Source: Meandrina meandrites
Taxonomy: Eukaryota > Cnidaria > Anthozoa > Scleractinia > Meandrinidae
Length of the DNA stretch: 64,000 bases
Direction of reading: 5' to 3'
NCBI GenBank assembly: GCA_963693305.1
Contig: OY855910.1
Span: 21,406,862 to 21,470,861 of the forward strand
The position numbers were made by a program, and so were the translations under genes. Below the pieces are notes generated by a model. The model was not told the DNA's origin. It saw only the letters and a list, made by a program, of their open reading frames with translations, and searched no databases. This document shows positions 44,101-50,338 of the stretch, one piece after another. How positions within the stretch are numbered: the first letter of the stretch is position 1; the number at the start of each line of letters is the position of its first letter.

Positions 44101-46091
44101 AAAGTTGTCCGACGTATCGATGAAGCTAACATCATTATCAAGGTAAAGTGTTGTATCGTGGTGTGAATATAAATTAGTTTGTGGAAAATAATATAATAGA
44201 CATTTGCTGCATGATTACAGTGTATATAAATAGTTTCGCGCGGATGGAATCACTGCACGTTTAAAGTTGGCTTTTCGTGAAAAACGATAACTGTTTGGTT
44301 AACTGTTAAGGATGGAGTATAGATCAGTACTACAGGGCAGGAAGTATTCAAATACTGGTTTCTTTTGTAGTGCGGATTAAGCTTCCAGATCCTCCTTCAC
44401 CAAGACCTCATTCCAGTGATCATTTACTCGAGACTGGTAAGTTCAAAGCCTAAGCACCATTGCAATCTGAATTGTACGACACGAGGTCCAATTGAAATTT
44501 AATTAGACAGCAAAATTCCGAAAGTTAATCAATCGATCTTTGAGTTAAAACGTGAGTGTAGTACATCAGTTATATAACAACACGGAAACAGCAAGAAAAA
44601 ACTCATTTCATTCATGTACTTGACGTGGGAGTGGTGAAGGTGTCCAATGATAATTTCCGATTACAAAACGTTTTACTTAAACAGGGGCGCCGTGATCGCG
44701 CGCCAATTACGTGACAAATGGGCGCGCGGACGACCAGTTGGAATCGAAAATTTTGTTATACAGATACTATTAGTGTGTTTTGATATGTAGCATCAAAAGG
44801 CCGCACTAGAAATGCCCTATGAATTCCTGAAAACCAGTTATGATGAATGTGTGCTTGCAGTATAATAGAATAATTAAGAAGTGAAAGAGGAAACTTTGAG
44901 TGCTATGTTCTGTTATTTTTCAGACAAGAAGCGGGTTTTTATTATGCACACCAGATGTTGCGAGAAGTGTAGCTATGTGGTGCATTGTTTTGGCACCGTC
45001 CTAAATTCGACAGAATTGATTGAGGCTAGTATAGACATGTGGAATACGCTGGATATTGCACCCAATGTACCCCGTTGGTACGAAGACCAAGTCAAGAATT
45101 CGCACTGTGTTGTAGTTCTCGCTTCAAACAAAATGTCTCTTAGATGTCAGAACTCAATGGAAGAGGGAGATGATCGTAAGTATTCACAGTTTCATGTTAA
45201 ATAGTTAGCTTAACAAAGAAATGAATAAAGGGTCTGTCTTGACGAGGCGGCACAGTCACCTCTTTTGGGGAGTTGCATTGTTCGTGTAAATCCTTCTAGG
45301 AGAAGTTCGAAGAAGAAGTTCAAAGAAGTTCAAGAGGCACAAAGTCACATTATTAAGTTAAACAAGCGTTTGTTGTGTCATGTTCGAAACAAGACCCGCT
45401 GTTGAAATGCTCTAGTACCTTGCTCATGTCTTACTGTTTAGTTTTAGCCCACGTATTGAACTTTCAACGCAAATCATGCCAACATCTTAGACAACATGCA
45501 TGTACAAGACCCATGCAGGATTTCTATCATTTATGTGAAGCGTAACGTCGTGGTGACATACATTTTATCGTGAAAGAGAAACGTTTAGCGTTTTTACTCT
45601 GCCCAATAGTTAAAAAGATGCCGTCACCATTTCTGCCTTTTCCCCCTTGAAGTTTTCTTTAATGCATCTCTTTTCGTTGCACATCAAATACTCGACACAA
45701 TAAACCAACGGTTTGCAGGAAACATTTAACATTTGATACTATTATATTCCTAGCCTTGAATATCAGATGCCAGTTAAATCTCGTACGAGGAAACATCGCC
45801 CAGAATCCTGATGTTCACAGATTCATCCCAGCCTTCTTCACGTGTAGTGGCAGCAAGAAAAATATTCCAGAATTTCTGTGCGCCCGATGGAGTCATAAGC
45901 TGCCCAAAGAAGTTGACCGTGTTATCTTTCATTTGCTCAATGTTGAGAAGATTCAACCATATCGCACTCAGCCAATCATTGTGATGGGCGGCAATGGGCA
46001 CCCATTTGATGAAAAGAAGAAGGAATTAGAAAGAGCAGTACAGGAGGCAGAAATGTATCACAAGAGAAATAACAATGTACAGAATGTGTAA
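7755..46091 (+). CDS. IL-17-receptor-like (SEFIR) transmembrane receptor, 13 visible exons, 5' end missing
   Basis: Thirteen exons, listed separately, join at GT-AG borders with compatible phases into 600 codons plus stop. Residues 1-92 form an Ig-like module. Residues about 120-228 and 229-346 form two FN3-like modules. Residues about 356-375 are one transmembrane helix. Residues about 406-570 are a cytoplasmic SEFIR domain. SEFIR domains of IL-17 receptors recruit SEFIR adaptors such as Act1 by homotypic contact. The Ig plus FN3 plus SEFIR order resembles IL17RD/Sef most closely, but orthology is not proven. The visible protein lacks a signal peptide, so at least one upstream exon is missing or lies beyond the window. 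An AATAAA at 46,151 follows the stop. Confidence 0.88.
8040..8435. other. Intron sequence without recognised feature
   Basis: Unique-looking AT-rich intron DNA. The open frames are short and carry no domain. Confidence 0.5.
8436..8722 (-). mobile_element. tRNA-derived SINE
   Basis: On the minus strand the element starts with a tRNA-like head. It contains an A box (TGGCCTAATGGTTAG) and a B box (GGTTCGAGCCC), followed by a body with TTGGGCAAGATACTTTACTC and CTGCGATGGACTAGCGTCCC. The A and B boxes form an internal RNA polymerase III promoter. The head is at the 8700 end. The tail end near 8436 is approximate. It is not a functional tRNA. Confidence 0.85.
8808..8832. repeat. (TCTG)n microsatellite
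   Basis: About five tandem TCTG units. Confidence 0.8.
8833..9470. other. Intron sequence without recognised feature
   Basis: No exon, RNA gene or clear terminal repeat is seen. A short frame at 9094-9300 has no domain. Confidence 0.4.
9476..10118. mobile_element. 643-bp TTAA MITE (GGGGGGTGACTC family), copy A
   Basis: The left end GGGGGGTGACTCAAAACTAC and the right end GTAGTTAAGACTGTCTCCCCCA are imperfect inverses, flanked by TTAA at 9472-9475 and 10,119-10,122. A second copy at 41,666-42,312 matches in inverse orientation, including the GGGACTGGCACTAGTTT word. Confidence 0.8.
10214..10750. mobile_element. MITE-like element with CCCGATAACTTGAACC termini
   Basis: The left AGACTCCCGATAACTTGAACC and the right GGGTTCAAGTTATCGAGAGT are inverted, with several internal TTCGAGTTATCGAG words. 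Related words occur at 37,375-37,515. Exact ends and target duplication are unclear. Confidence 0.55.
10751..11177. other. Intron sequence without recognised feature
   Basis: AT-rich. No structure beyond scattered open frames. Confidence 0.4.
11182..11837. mobile_element. 656-bp TTAA element (GGACGTTCGCGC family)
   Basis: The termini GGACGTTCGCGC and GCGCGAACGTCC are perfect inverses flanked by TTAA (11,178-11,181 and 11,838-11,841). GGTGACCCC and AAAATCTATCGA words recur internally in both halves. No coding potential. Confidence 0.8.
12130..12310. repeat. Diverged copy of the 28.5-29.1 kb repeat body
   Basis: Words such as ATATCCGCAGTTCATATA and ATTGACCTTGCTTC match the non-tRNA part of the repeat units at 28,555-29,185, without the tRNA-like head. 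Confidence 0.6.
12399..12633. repeat. 21-bp tandem repeat array, about 11 units
   Basis: Units of consensus AGTGCTATTCAGGCTAACCGG repeat head to tail with few changes and one 2-bp expansion. Because 21 is a multiple of three, the array opens frames on both strands (FRLTGVL repeats), which are artefacts. The same unit is found inside elements at 6600-6725 and 29,880-30,115. Confidence 0.9.
12640..13240. other. Intron sequence without recognised feature
   Basis: Nothing supportable seen. Confidence 0.4.
13245..13402. mobile_element. Short MITE, TTCACCACCAAGCCTCGTTT termini
   Basis: TTCACCACCAAGCCTCGTTT at the left is the exact inverse of AAACGAGGCTTGGTGGTGAA at the right. About 158 bp. No clear target duplication. 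Confidence 0.65.
13403..16640. other. Long intron stretch without recognised gene
   Basis: AT-rich intron DNA with only short open frames lacking domains. A GCATGCCCCCAGACCCCCCTAG word at 16,270 recurs in diverged form near 5760, suggesting an unclassified dispersed repeat. Short opposed words CAGCTCTCGTAAG and CTTACGAGAGCTG lie at 15,440 and 15,565. Confidence 0.4.
17935..18330. repeat. Fold-back: about 125-bp arms around a 145-bp spacer
   Basis: The left arm 17,935-18,058 (CATTTTCGAGCTACCGTGAA, CATTCAAGTTTGTCTAGACA) pairs with the right arm 18,205-18,330 (TTCACGGTAGTTCGAAAATG, TGTCTAGGCAAACTTGAATG) with moderate divergence. Confidence 0.65.
18635..18717 (-). repeat. Interstitial telomere-like (CCCTAA)n tract
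   Basis: A run of CCCTAA, CCTAA and CCCTCA variants, about 13 units. It is the complement of the metazoan telomere repeat TTAGGG and is imperfect, so it is an old internal tract and not a chromosome end. Confidence 0.85.
19358..20048 (+). mobile_element. CR1/L2-like LINE fragment with (ATTT)n tail
   Basis: A 5'-truncated non-LTR element. The open frame at 19,415-19,948 encodes the region after the catalytic core of a LINE reverse transcriptase: YLKLLGVTF, NWDKHFDDL, then a basic thumb-like segment ending in RFKKCFVNRCLF. It stops at 19,948, and the short 3' end closes with ATTTATTTATTTATTT instead of poly(A). Exon 2 of the receptor gene begins immediately downstream. Confidence 0.8.
20051..20095 (+). 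CDS. IL-17R-like exon 2: 45-nt linker
   Basis: A phase 1-1 microexon encoding DNSFKEPCGGPLPDI (first codon split). Its acceptor CTGTAG lies directly after the (ATTT)n tail of the LINE fragment at 19,358-20,048, and the donor is GTGAG. It is supported by phase on both sides and by its cysteine-proline linker character; transcript evidence would settle it. Confidence 0.65.
   Translation, partial: TILSRSLVEDLSQI
20130..21000. other. Intron sequence with one dispersed word
   Basis: TTGAGTTATTTTTTTCAAAAAAATAACTCTTAGTCGGCG-type sequence at 20,281-20,318 is a short hairpin that recurs in diverged form at 25,495-25,530. A triple GGATGTT run sits at 20,346-20,370. No gene seen. Confidence 0.4.
21007..22880. 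mobile_element. Putative DNA transposon with CAAGGCTGTGCTCTA termini
   Basis: CACAAGGCTGTGCTCTA at the left and CTAGAGCACAGCCTTGG at the right are inverted. Sub-terminal GGGTGCCCGG and GGTCGCCC words occur in both halves. No transposase frame. The target duplication is not clear, so the boundaries are tentative. Confidence 0.45.
23380..23598. repeat. Dispersed repeat, copy A (pairs with 27,530-27,750)
   Basis: About 210 bp (AAATATTCACTTCAACTGG, AAACATGCAAAGTAAACATA, CAGCGCATTCCATGGCTGA) match 27,530-27,750 at high identity in the same orientation. The translated similarity between the two copies comes from this repeat and not from a gene. The element at 23,599 interrupts this copy. Confidence 0.65.
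23599..24699. mobile_element. Tc1/mariner-like element with about 220-bp inverted repeats
   Basis: The left end CAGTGCGACTACTCGAACC and the right end GGTTCGAGTAGTCGCACTG are flanked by TA (23,597-23,598 and 24,700-24,701). The inverted repeats run about 220 bp (23,599-23,820 and 24,480-24,699) with few mismatches. The 1.1-kb element holds only a short HTH frame, so it is non-autonomous. Confidence 0.85.
24040..24342 (-). pseudogene. Tc1-type transposase N-terminal helix-turn-helix remnant
   Basis: A 100-codon frame. The first 35 residues (RERVLDLHRTGMNQQIIAGK, then VKSSRHFVQNVLRDYY) have the shape of the paired-like HTH of Tc1/mariner transposases. The DDE catalytic domain is absent. The frame fills the space between the long terminal repeats. 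It may be a deletion derivative, or could make a DNA-binding-only peptide; expression is unknown. Confidence 0.6.
24702..26880. other. Intron stretch with poly-C tracts and small duplications
   Basis: No gene is recognised. Poly-C runs lie at 25,685-25,697 and 26,318-26,332. A 30-bp tandem duplication of ATTGCACTATAACAGATACA lies at 26,235-26,290. Near 26,680-26,765, TTTTTTTGGGTCTGG and CCCAGGTACCCCCCTGGGA resemble the right end of the 37,600-39,014 hAT-like family, so a relic of that family probably sits here. Confidence 0.45.
26889..27029 (+). CDS. IL-17R-like exon 3: start of first FN3-like module
   Basis: Acceptor TTTTTTCCAG, donor GTTAGT, phase 1-1, 47 residues. After a cysteine-containing linker, the run IIQIKWKPP is the hydrophobic B strand and conserved tryptophan of an FN3 fold. 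Confidence 0.8.
27216..28020 (-). repeat. Dispersed repeat region, copy B, with LINE-like A-tailed end
   Basis: Copy B of the 23,380 repeat at 27,530-27,750. The left boundary TTTTTTTTTTAATATATCTTTATTC reads on the minus strand as AATAAAGATATATT plus poly(A), as in a retroelement 3' end. (TAA)n follows A-runs at 27,945-27,972. Confidence 0.5.
28494..29185. repeat. Array of tRNA-like SINE units, 251-bp period, with a head-to-head junction
   Basis: Two full tRNA-like heads lie at 28,783-28,854 and 29,034-29,105. Each is 72 nt, begins GGCTTCATAGCTCA, carries the B box GGTTCGAATCC and ends TGAAGCC, so the acceptor stem pairs. Each head is followed by a body with CTGATTTTTTTTCAGGCTTC and ATATGAGTCATTTCATATAC, at a 251-bp period. 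A third head at 28,551-28,624 is joined to an inverted copy at 28,494-28,552. In the heads the anticodon stem pairs poorly and position 33 is C, so they are probably tRNA-Thr(GGT)-like relics and not working tRNAs. Confidence 0.75.
29454..31379. mobile_element. 1.93-kb TA-flanked DNA element inserted in the LINE
   Basis: TGTGACCCTCCACGGGATT at the left and its inverse at the right (AATCCCATGGAGGGTCACA) extend about 60 bp, flanked by TA (29,452-29,453 and 31,380-31,381). Excision on paper rejoins the LINE frame. Sub-terminal regions are packed with CGTGTCAA/ACACG words on both sides. No transposase. It contains an inner inverted pair at 29,796-29,855 and 30,122-30,176 (GCCAGCGAG, CATGCGAGCCATGCGAGG) that brackets the 21-bp GGCTAACCGGAGTGC units. 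Confidence 0.8.
32539..32649. repeat. Perfect palindrome: 54-bp arms with a 3-nt loop
   Basis: Arms 32,539-32,592 and 32,596-32,649 are exact reverse complements around GCA. The outermost bases are TTAA at both ends. No mismatch is seen. Confidence 0.9.
32991..33133. mobile_element. 143-bp MITE with perfect 9-bp target duplication
   Basis: TAGCCTGCGTAGCTGGCGGGAT and ATCCCGCCAGCTACGCAGGCTA are inverse termini. CGATAAACA is duplicated exactly at 32,982-32,990 and 33,134-33,142. A 9-bp duplication suits a Mutator-like family. Confidence 0.85.
33878..33911. repeat. Poly-C tract at the LINE break
   Basis: A C-rich run of about 30 bases interrupted by GAA, exactly where LINE similarity ends. Confidence 0.7.
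34184..34272 (+). CDS. IL-17R-like exon 4: FN3 C/C' strands
   Basis: Acceptor TTTTCTCAG, donor GTAAAA, phase 1-0, 30 residues including LWGYHVYIAG, which fits the FN3 C strand with its tyrosine. A long inverted-repeat element begins only about 15 bp after the donor. Confidence 0.75.
34662..36355. mobile_element. hAT-like element with CAGGGTTCGTACA termini
   Basis: CAGGGTTCGTACA and TGTACGAACCCTG are perfect inverses. TCTTTC flanks both ends (34,656-34,661 and 36,356-36,361), shorter than the 8 bp usual for hAT. Sub-terminal AGTCTGGAAA/AAGTCTTGAAA words occur on both sides. It carries a degraded zinc-finger frame but no transposase core. Confidence 0.75.
35375..36032 (+). pseudogene. Zinc-finger remnant within the hAT-like element
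   Basis: A stretch at 35,417-35,560 encodes CVVCNTTINISRLEEAALES, then HMIGKKHKSLM, a C-x2-C...H-x5-H finger like the BED/C2H2-type fingers of hAT proteins. The preceding LNDEKVKAWIAAD segment is in another frame. A basic, lysine-rich 3' frame at 35,838-36,032 ends in a short coiled region. No DDE-RNaseH core is present. Confidence 0.45.
36448..36626. mobile_element. Short MITE, GTTCCAGAAAATATC termini
   Basis: GTTCCAGAAAATATC and GATATTTTCTGGAAC are perfect inverses about 180 bp apart, with internal CACCCC-rich DNA. Confidence 0.65.
37600..39014. mobile_element. 1.4-kb hAT-like element with perfect 8-bp target duplication
   Basis: The termini CCCAGGGGGGG and CCCCCCCTGGG are flanked by ATTCCAAT at 37,592-37,599 and 39,015-39,022. 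TTTTTTTGGGTCTAAAATTT words repeat near both ends. No transposase; open frames at the right are shadows of these repeats. Confidence 0.8.
39489..39621 (+). CDS. IL-17R-like exon 5: FN3 E-G strands
   Basis: Acceptor TAATTTAG, donor GTAATT, phase 0-1, 44 residues. YGATYRITVQSMPA is the typical F strand of an FN3 module with its conserved tyrosine. It closes the first module. Confidence 0.8.
39640..40010. other. Short introns of the receptor gene without recognised feature
   Basis: Unique-looking intron DNA between two small exons. Confidence 0.4.
40018..40059 (+). CDS. IL-17R-like exon 6: 42-nt cysteine linker
   Basis: Acceptor GTTTGCAG, donor GTAAG, phase 1-1. It encodes EKCQFPEYISSSEC, with two cysteines between the two FN3-like modules. 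Confidence 0.7.
40502..40659 (+). CDS. IL-17R-like exon 7: second FN3-like module, first half
   Basis: Acceptor TTGGACAG, donor GTAAGT, phase 1-0, 53 residues. KQIHLKWTMP and TFTIKWNNI are the B and C strands with conserved tryptophans. The Asn-Ile-Thr near its start is a possible N-glycosylation site. Confidence 0.8.
40725..41085. repeat. Large (CTATTA)n/(CTATTG)n microsatellite
   Basis: About 360 bp of trinucleotide ATT/ACT and hexanucleotide CTATTG units, with blocks of variants in order. The long open frames through it (poly-Tyr/Cys and poly-Leu) are artefacts. Confidence 0.95.
41435..41500 (+). CDS. IL-17R-like exon 8
   Basis: Acceptor ATTGCAG, donor GTATGT, phase 0-0, 22 residues rich in aromatic and acidic residues, with FNYSIK at the end. 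It continues the second FN3-like module and follows a 360-bp microsatellite in the preceding intron. Confidence 0.75.
41520..42494. mobile_element. TTAA element of the GACGGAATCC family, split by another MITE
   Basis: The right end GGATTCCGTC is followed by TTAA (42,495-42,498). Its interior (CAATAACTACTCGAACTCCTG, AATTATTTACACC read in inverse, TAACAACACC in inverse) matches 54,983-55,614. The family sequence is interrupted by 41,666-42,312. The left end is uncertain. Confidence 0.6.
41666..42312. mobile_element. 647-bp TTAA MITE (GGGGGGTGACTC family), copy B
   Basis: GGGGGGAGACTCTTAACTAC and GTAGTTAAGAGTCACCCCCC are inverse termini flanked by TTAA (41,662-41,665 and 42,313-42,316). It is homologous to 9476-10,118 in inverse orientation. 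Confidence 0.85.
42499..43000. other. Intron without recognised feature
   Basis: Nothing supportable seen beyond short open frames. Confidence 0.4.
43016..43103 (+). CDS. IL-17R-like exon 9: end of second FN3-like module
   Basis: Acceptor AATTTTCAG, donor GTTTGT, phase 0-1, 29 residues. KVFKVTVLIPEPN reads as the final G strand and a proline-rich stalk before the membrane. A second AG five bases on would shift frame and is rejected. Confidence 0.75.
43865..43972 (+). CDS. IL-17R-like exon 10: transmembrane helix
   Basis: Acceptor TTTGGGGAACAG, donor GTAATG, phase 1-1, 36 residues. ILIAVFGAFLGLLTCTLLVM is a 20-residue hydrophobic helix after KK and before YR, i.e. a single-pass segment. Confidence 0.85.
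44371..44436 (+). CDS. IL-17R-like exon 11: juxtamembrane
   Basis: Acceptor TTCTTTTGTAG, donor GTAAG, phase 1-1, 22 residues. It is a short proline- and serine-rich cytoplasmic linker leading to the SEFIR domain. Confidence 0.75.
44575..44785. repeat. Dispersed repeat, copy A (pairs with 50,960-51,200)
   Basis: AAACAGCAAGAAAAAACTCATT, GTGGTGAAGGTGTCCAAT, GCGCGC words and GAAAATTTTGTTATA are shared in order with 50,960-51,180. Confidence 0.6.
44924..45175 (+). CDS. IL-17R-like exon 12: SEFIR domain, first half
   Basis: Acceptor TATTTTTCAG, donor GTAAG, phase 1-1, 84 residues. KKRVFIMHT is the first beta strand. SIDMWNTLDIA, then VPRWYEDQVKNSHCVVVLAS, match the central helix-strand core of SEFIR domains: the W-x-x-L box, a W-x-x-x-Q-[VI]-x-x-[SA]-H block and a hydrophobic strand. 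Confidence 0.88.
45190..45740. other. Intron within the SEFIR-coding region, no recognised feature
   Basis: No repeat or ORF of note; a small AGAAGTTCGAAGAAGAAGTT repeat lies near 45,300. Confidence 0.4.
45754..46091 (+). CDS. IL-17R-like exon 13: SEFIR domain second half and C terminus
   Basis: Acceptor ATTCCTAG, phase 1 in, stop TAA at 46,089-46,091. The HRFIPAFFTCS and IPEFLCARWSHKLP blocks match the later SEFIR strands and helix. The tail is lysine/glutamate rich with no further domain. Polyadenylation signal AATAAA lies at 46,151-46,156. Confidence 0.88.
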
Positions 46092-46150
46092 TAAGCTTGT
46101 AGTGAGTGATGTGTGGTCAGGACAAGAGACTTATGACATTAGACACAGGG

Positions 46151-46156
46151 AATAAA
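46151..46156 (+). terminator. Polyadenylation signal of the receptor gene
   Basis: AATAAA, 60 bp after the stop codon. Confidence 0.6.
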
Positions 46157-46159
46157 GGG

Positions 46160-48410
46160 CATCAATTTGCCGTGTTTCTATGGCCCATTCTCACTCAAAT
46201 ACGTTCCTGATAAGTGATTTCTTTAAAATGTAAGTAGGGTAATGCTGTCTTAAAATGTTTTAATTAAGGTATTTTTAAGTTCTTTTGAGATAAGTTTCAT
46301 TCTGTGATTTTATTTGTCAAGAGTAACTAGTTATCACAGATGAACTCTCAGTATTGGCAATGGACCACTCTGTACTGTTGCGCAGCTGTAGAAATTTGTG
46401 CATTGAGGCTAGCAAGCAATCAGGTTGTCATCATAATCAAATCACTGCATGTAGTACACTTGTAAATAATAGAAACAGCTAATTAAAACCGAGCCAATAG
46501 TTTGAGCATGAGCCAGGTAAAGCTACTTGGTATGTTTAGAGGCTTCAGTTTGATCGATTATTATACGGTTTGTTTTTAAGGTGGCGCGCGGCTATTTTTT
46601 GGGAACGGAGTTGCTCTTTTCTAAATCACGTTTTGGGCATGTAAACCTCAACCGATTTTTCTGATTTTTGGCAATCGAAATAACAAATGTTCAAATTTTA
46701 TAAAGCTTTAAATTATAGGGCAAACAAGGCAAACGATCACGAGATATTAAGTAATGCTAAGATCCCATGGATTATTTGAAAGCTTAATGCCAGCTAAAAC
46801 GTTGCTGAAAAGTATGGAAAGATCGGAAACTCCTAGCAAAAGTTGTAAACAAATGAAGAGGAAGAGGTTTACGATGCGTACATTGTGAATTTTGAAATAA
46901 TCCTTTTTCTTTTTTTTAGTTTCGTTTGTCTAGTATCGATGAAGCGCGTCGAATTGTGCTCGCCAAGGTAGCTACAAGATAGCGTCTTCCGTTTTGAAGC
47001 GCTTTGGAAACCCTCGCGTAACGGTAAATTATTCAAACTTGCCGCATTCTCAAGACTATTTAGCACCTGGAATTGAACGTGAACAGCAAAATTCGACGGT
47101 CCCGAATAATCAAGGTAAGTGTTATCAGCCTCCGGCTTCGGCTGCTAACACCGAGACCTTGATTATTCCGAATATCACACGGCAAGAACCGAATCTAGCA
47201 ATTGTTTTATTATACATTGTTTTAAAGGAAATAGCGAACAAACACATTCTTATAGAAGCGAGTAGACGAGACATGTTTTTTCTTCGCTGTTTGCAAGATG
47301 CCATTCACCCTTACTCACCACCCGTGAACTTGACGTTGCTGCAGGAAATCATGCATTGCGCGCGAAACCTACAGATTATTCACTAACTGCAGGCTCTTAG
47401 CCAATGAGAAAACAGACAGTGACTACAATGTATAATAATTCGTTATCCTTATCGGTAACCTGTCGTCTGCCGCCCCAACCACAACCTCGTTCCCAGACTC
47501 TCTCTCCTTTTCCTCTCTTGTCGTCGAGGGGAGAGACCCTACATGAGGCTGGTCACGTGGCACCCAAAATCTGGGTGGCTTTCAAATGTCTGTTCTAAGG
47601 GAGGGGTGGTTAAGTGTTTTGATTGTTGCTGTGACAAATCTGGTTCGTTTCAAATCCTCGGGTAAGCAATGTAAAAGGACTTCGAAGTTATGTTGGCTGT
47701 TGGCTGTTTCATGGGCGCTCGGTAAATGTCGTGTAACTAATAGATATCGATATCCAGGAATGAAAACATGCGTATTGATTTATACGTGCCTCAAAATTGT
47801 TCTTGTTTCTCACTTTTCGAAATTGTAGATGGGAGTTGCAGTTGCAACTACAGTAAGTTTTCCTTATCATTGAAAATATCTGCAAATATTAAACAGGCGG
47901 CGATGCTGTGCACCAAAGACATGTTGTGATTGATCTGCTCATTCATAAGCGCCAGGGAAGATTCTCTTTCGATACCCATTGTATTGCGCAAGTAAGTTTT
48001 TAGCTTTTGAGAGAGCTGAAGGACCGCTCTCTCTCACATGAATATTTCATATCATGTCGACATCAAAACTGCTTTTTTGCTAAAAAAAGAAAATCCACCA
48101 GAAAAGTCGGCGGCCCGGGCCCCTAAGACCCCCAGCTCTGGTTACGCCTCTGACTTCCGTGCACGAAGAAATTCGGCAGACGAATGGAGCACAAACGTTC
48201 AATGGTTAAACGTCACGAACCTAATCGAACTGAAACCAGTAGATCAAACGTGGCGACATTTCAAGCGCCAAGGGGAAATGTTGGTTTTGGGTGACAGTCC
48301 ATTTGTTGTCGGGCTCCTGACCTCACGAGGTGCCTTTCATCCGGAGGCGGTTTCACAGTGCCAGGAGGTGTTTGGCTGGGGTATCTTGATGGATCCCTCG
48401 TTGTTGTATT
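46160..48410. other. Intergenic DNA with repeat-like hairpin
   Basis: A 130-codon open frame at 46,994-47,386 has no recognisable domain. It spans a hairpin at 47,107-47,170 (AATAATCAAGGT...ACCTTGATTATT with an inner GTGTTATCAGCC/GGCTGCTAACAC stem) that looks like a dispersed-repeat core. Frames at 48,038-48,412 and on the opposite strand at 48,261-48,542 have no domain and may be relic retroelement DNA. Confidence 0.4.
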
Positions 48411-48989
48411 AGGTGCCGGGTGGAGGTGTTGGTACCACGCCCAACCCCCAACATGGAGGGCCAAAGGAGTGCTTTTGTCTGGTGTCGCCCTGAAGACCAA
48501 CCCGACCTTGTTGATCTTATCTTGAGCCCCCGCCGAGTTCACAGATTAAGAGACAGGCAAAGTACAGCCCAGTTATAGAGAAAAAAAATGCATGACCATG
48601 TGTCCTGGTTCACAAGTGAGACGCAAACCCAAACAAAACATTCGTGAACTAGCCCGTGTACGCAAAAGCAAATGCAAGCGTAAGGAATGGAGAATTGTCC
48701 ATTCTGTTGCATTTGGAAAGCACATTTCATGACTGGTTGTGTAATTTATGCGATTTTACGGTACTCGCATAACCATGGTTTTGCCTTGCGCTTGATGCCG
48801 CTGTCGTTTAGTTTCGTGACGATGTTCTCGCAAATATTCTGCTCTCAACCCATCCCCGTCATCCCCAGGAACCCATCGCCAATAATTTTCGTTGTATCGC
48901 TACATCGGCCCATATTCTAACTAAACATTTGATCTCATAGTAGGCCCAATTTTGGATTTTTTGGGCACTCGCCTCCTCTCTGCATGTCC

Positions 48990-49150
48990 GCCATTTTGAA
49001 CGTGTTTCATCTGATCATGATTGAAACTACCTCGTGAAGTTGTTTCAATCATGCTCAGAGTAAACATGTTTCGATCATGATTCGCGCAACGCACCGTCTG
49101 AAGTGAACACTTTTCATAGCGAAACATGTTTCATTCGTGATCAGACTAAT
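48990..49150. repeat. Cluster of GAAACATGTTTC and TGATCATGATT palindromic words
   Basis: Short palindromes GAAACATGTTTC, ATCATGAT and TTTCAATCATG recur five or more times in both orientations within 160 bp. This suggests a small fold-back repeat. Confidence 0.5.
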
Positions 49151-49484
49151 CATGTTTAGGTCTAGTGTGAGCACGGTATGAGAGATGAAAAAATTAGAGA
49201 CTTTGATCTGTCGATTTCCCCATTCCCTCAACGTTTTTACCGTTGATTTGCATAATTCACTGGGTGTGACTTTGAGGAAAGAAGAACGATCGCTCGCTAT
49301 CTGGAGAGTAGTGTAAAATGGTAGGTATTTGACAAGTTGAAGTATGGAAAACAGGCAAGGACAACTGTCATTTAGATATAACAAGTGTAATGGTGGCTTG
49401 GATGCTTGCTTGATTTTTTTCCTTCGTAACAGCTTTACTCGAGTTTTTTTTCCACTCAGAAGACCTTGCTCGTTTTTTTTTTGG

Positions 49485-49498
49485 AGGGGGGGGGGGGA
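49485..49498. repeat. Poly-G tract
   Basis: A G-run with one A, probably part of a G-rich MITE end. Confidence 0.6.
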
Positions 49499-50182
49499 TT
49501 TGTACAATTCCCCATCAAAAAACTAATGGCCCACCCCAAAACAAATATCGCATGACGGCACTGGATCACCGGCGTACGCGTTCAAGATCGTTTTACGGGT
49601 CCATTTTACGGTAGAAGACAAATTTGACTCCTCCTGTGAACCAATGCTTATAGGGCGAAAATCCGTTAGAGGGAAAAAGGTGAGTAAGACATAGGTCTGA
49701 AAGGGATGAAGATAAGCAAGGCTGATTAAACAGTTGGGAATATATATTTTCCAATATTTCGGGAGGCATGGCTTTCCTTCTTCAGGGTGTTACAGAGAAT
49801 GACTCTAAAAGTTAGACGTTACAAATTTAAAATATGGGAAATACGATACAACAAGTAAATAATGACAAAAGACTAGACTTGGTGACGCGGCTAAGAAATA
49901 AGTAACGGTAAGGCCGCGATCACCAGGAATCTCGATTTCTGGCGGCGCTCGGCCAACGCTCGGCCTCTGCAAATATCCGAGCATGCGCAGTCATTTTGCC
50001 GCTGTGTCGCTCCAGGCCTTCTCTTTCCCCGAATAATCAACCCACAATGCATTTGGTGAGTCCTCTGCTTCCCTTCCGGTTCTTTTGCTGTTTTGATGCT
50101 GGATAAAGATAATTCGACATGGTAATAACAAGTATATCGGCATTTACGTAAATGAAACCGTAACCAGTAAAACCTGGGCACC

Positions 50183-50338
50183 ATGTACTTCGATCAAGGA
50201 GAGCAAAGGGAACTCAAAGTTTCTGTTATGTGGAAACGAGCCCAAGGAAGAAAGAAAGTCCTTACGTCTGTCAACTGGAAAGAACGAGTTTTTGTGTTAA
50301 CACCTAAAACTCTCAACTATTTTGAGGGCAGTTTCGAG
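50183..50338 (+). CDS. Tec/Btk-family tyrosine kinase, coding exon 1: start of PH domain
   Basis: The ATG at 50,183 lies in a good context (GCACCATGT) and opens 52 codons to the donor GTAAGT at 50,339, phase 0. The protein opens with VSVMWKRAQGRKK, then NWKERVFVLTPKTLNYFEG. This is the beta1-beta2-beta3 pattern of a Tec-family PH domain, with the lysine/arginine cluster that binds PtdIns(3,4,5)P3 in Btk and Tec. Tec kinases are recruited to the membrane by this domain and act below immune and integrin receptors. The SH3, SH2 and kinase exons would lie right of the window. Another PH protein is possible, but the join to exon 2 strengthens the Tec reading. Confidence 0.75.

Noticed and set aside
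46994..47386. 130-codon open frame as a gene
   Set aside because: It runs through a hairpin typical of dispersed repeats and has no recognisable domain or splice support.
48261..48542. Proline-rich minus-strand frame as a gene
   Set aside because: No domain, low-complexity composition and an overlapping open frame on the other strand; probably relic repeat DNA.
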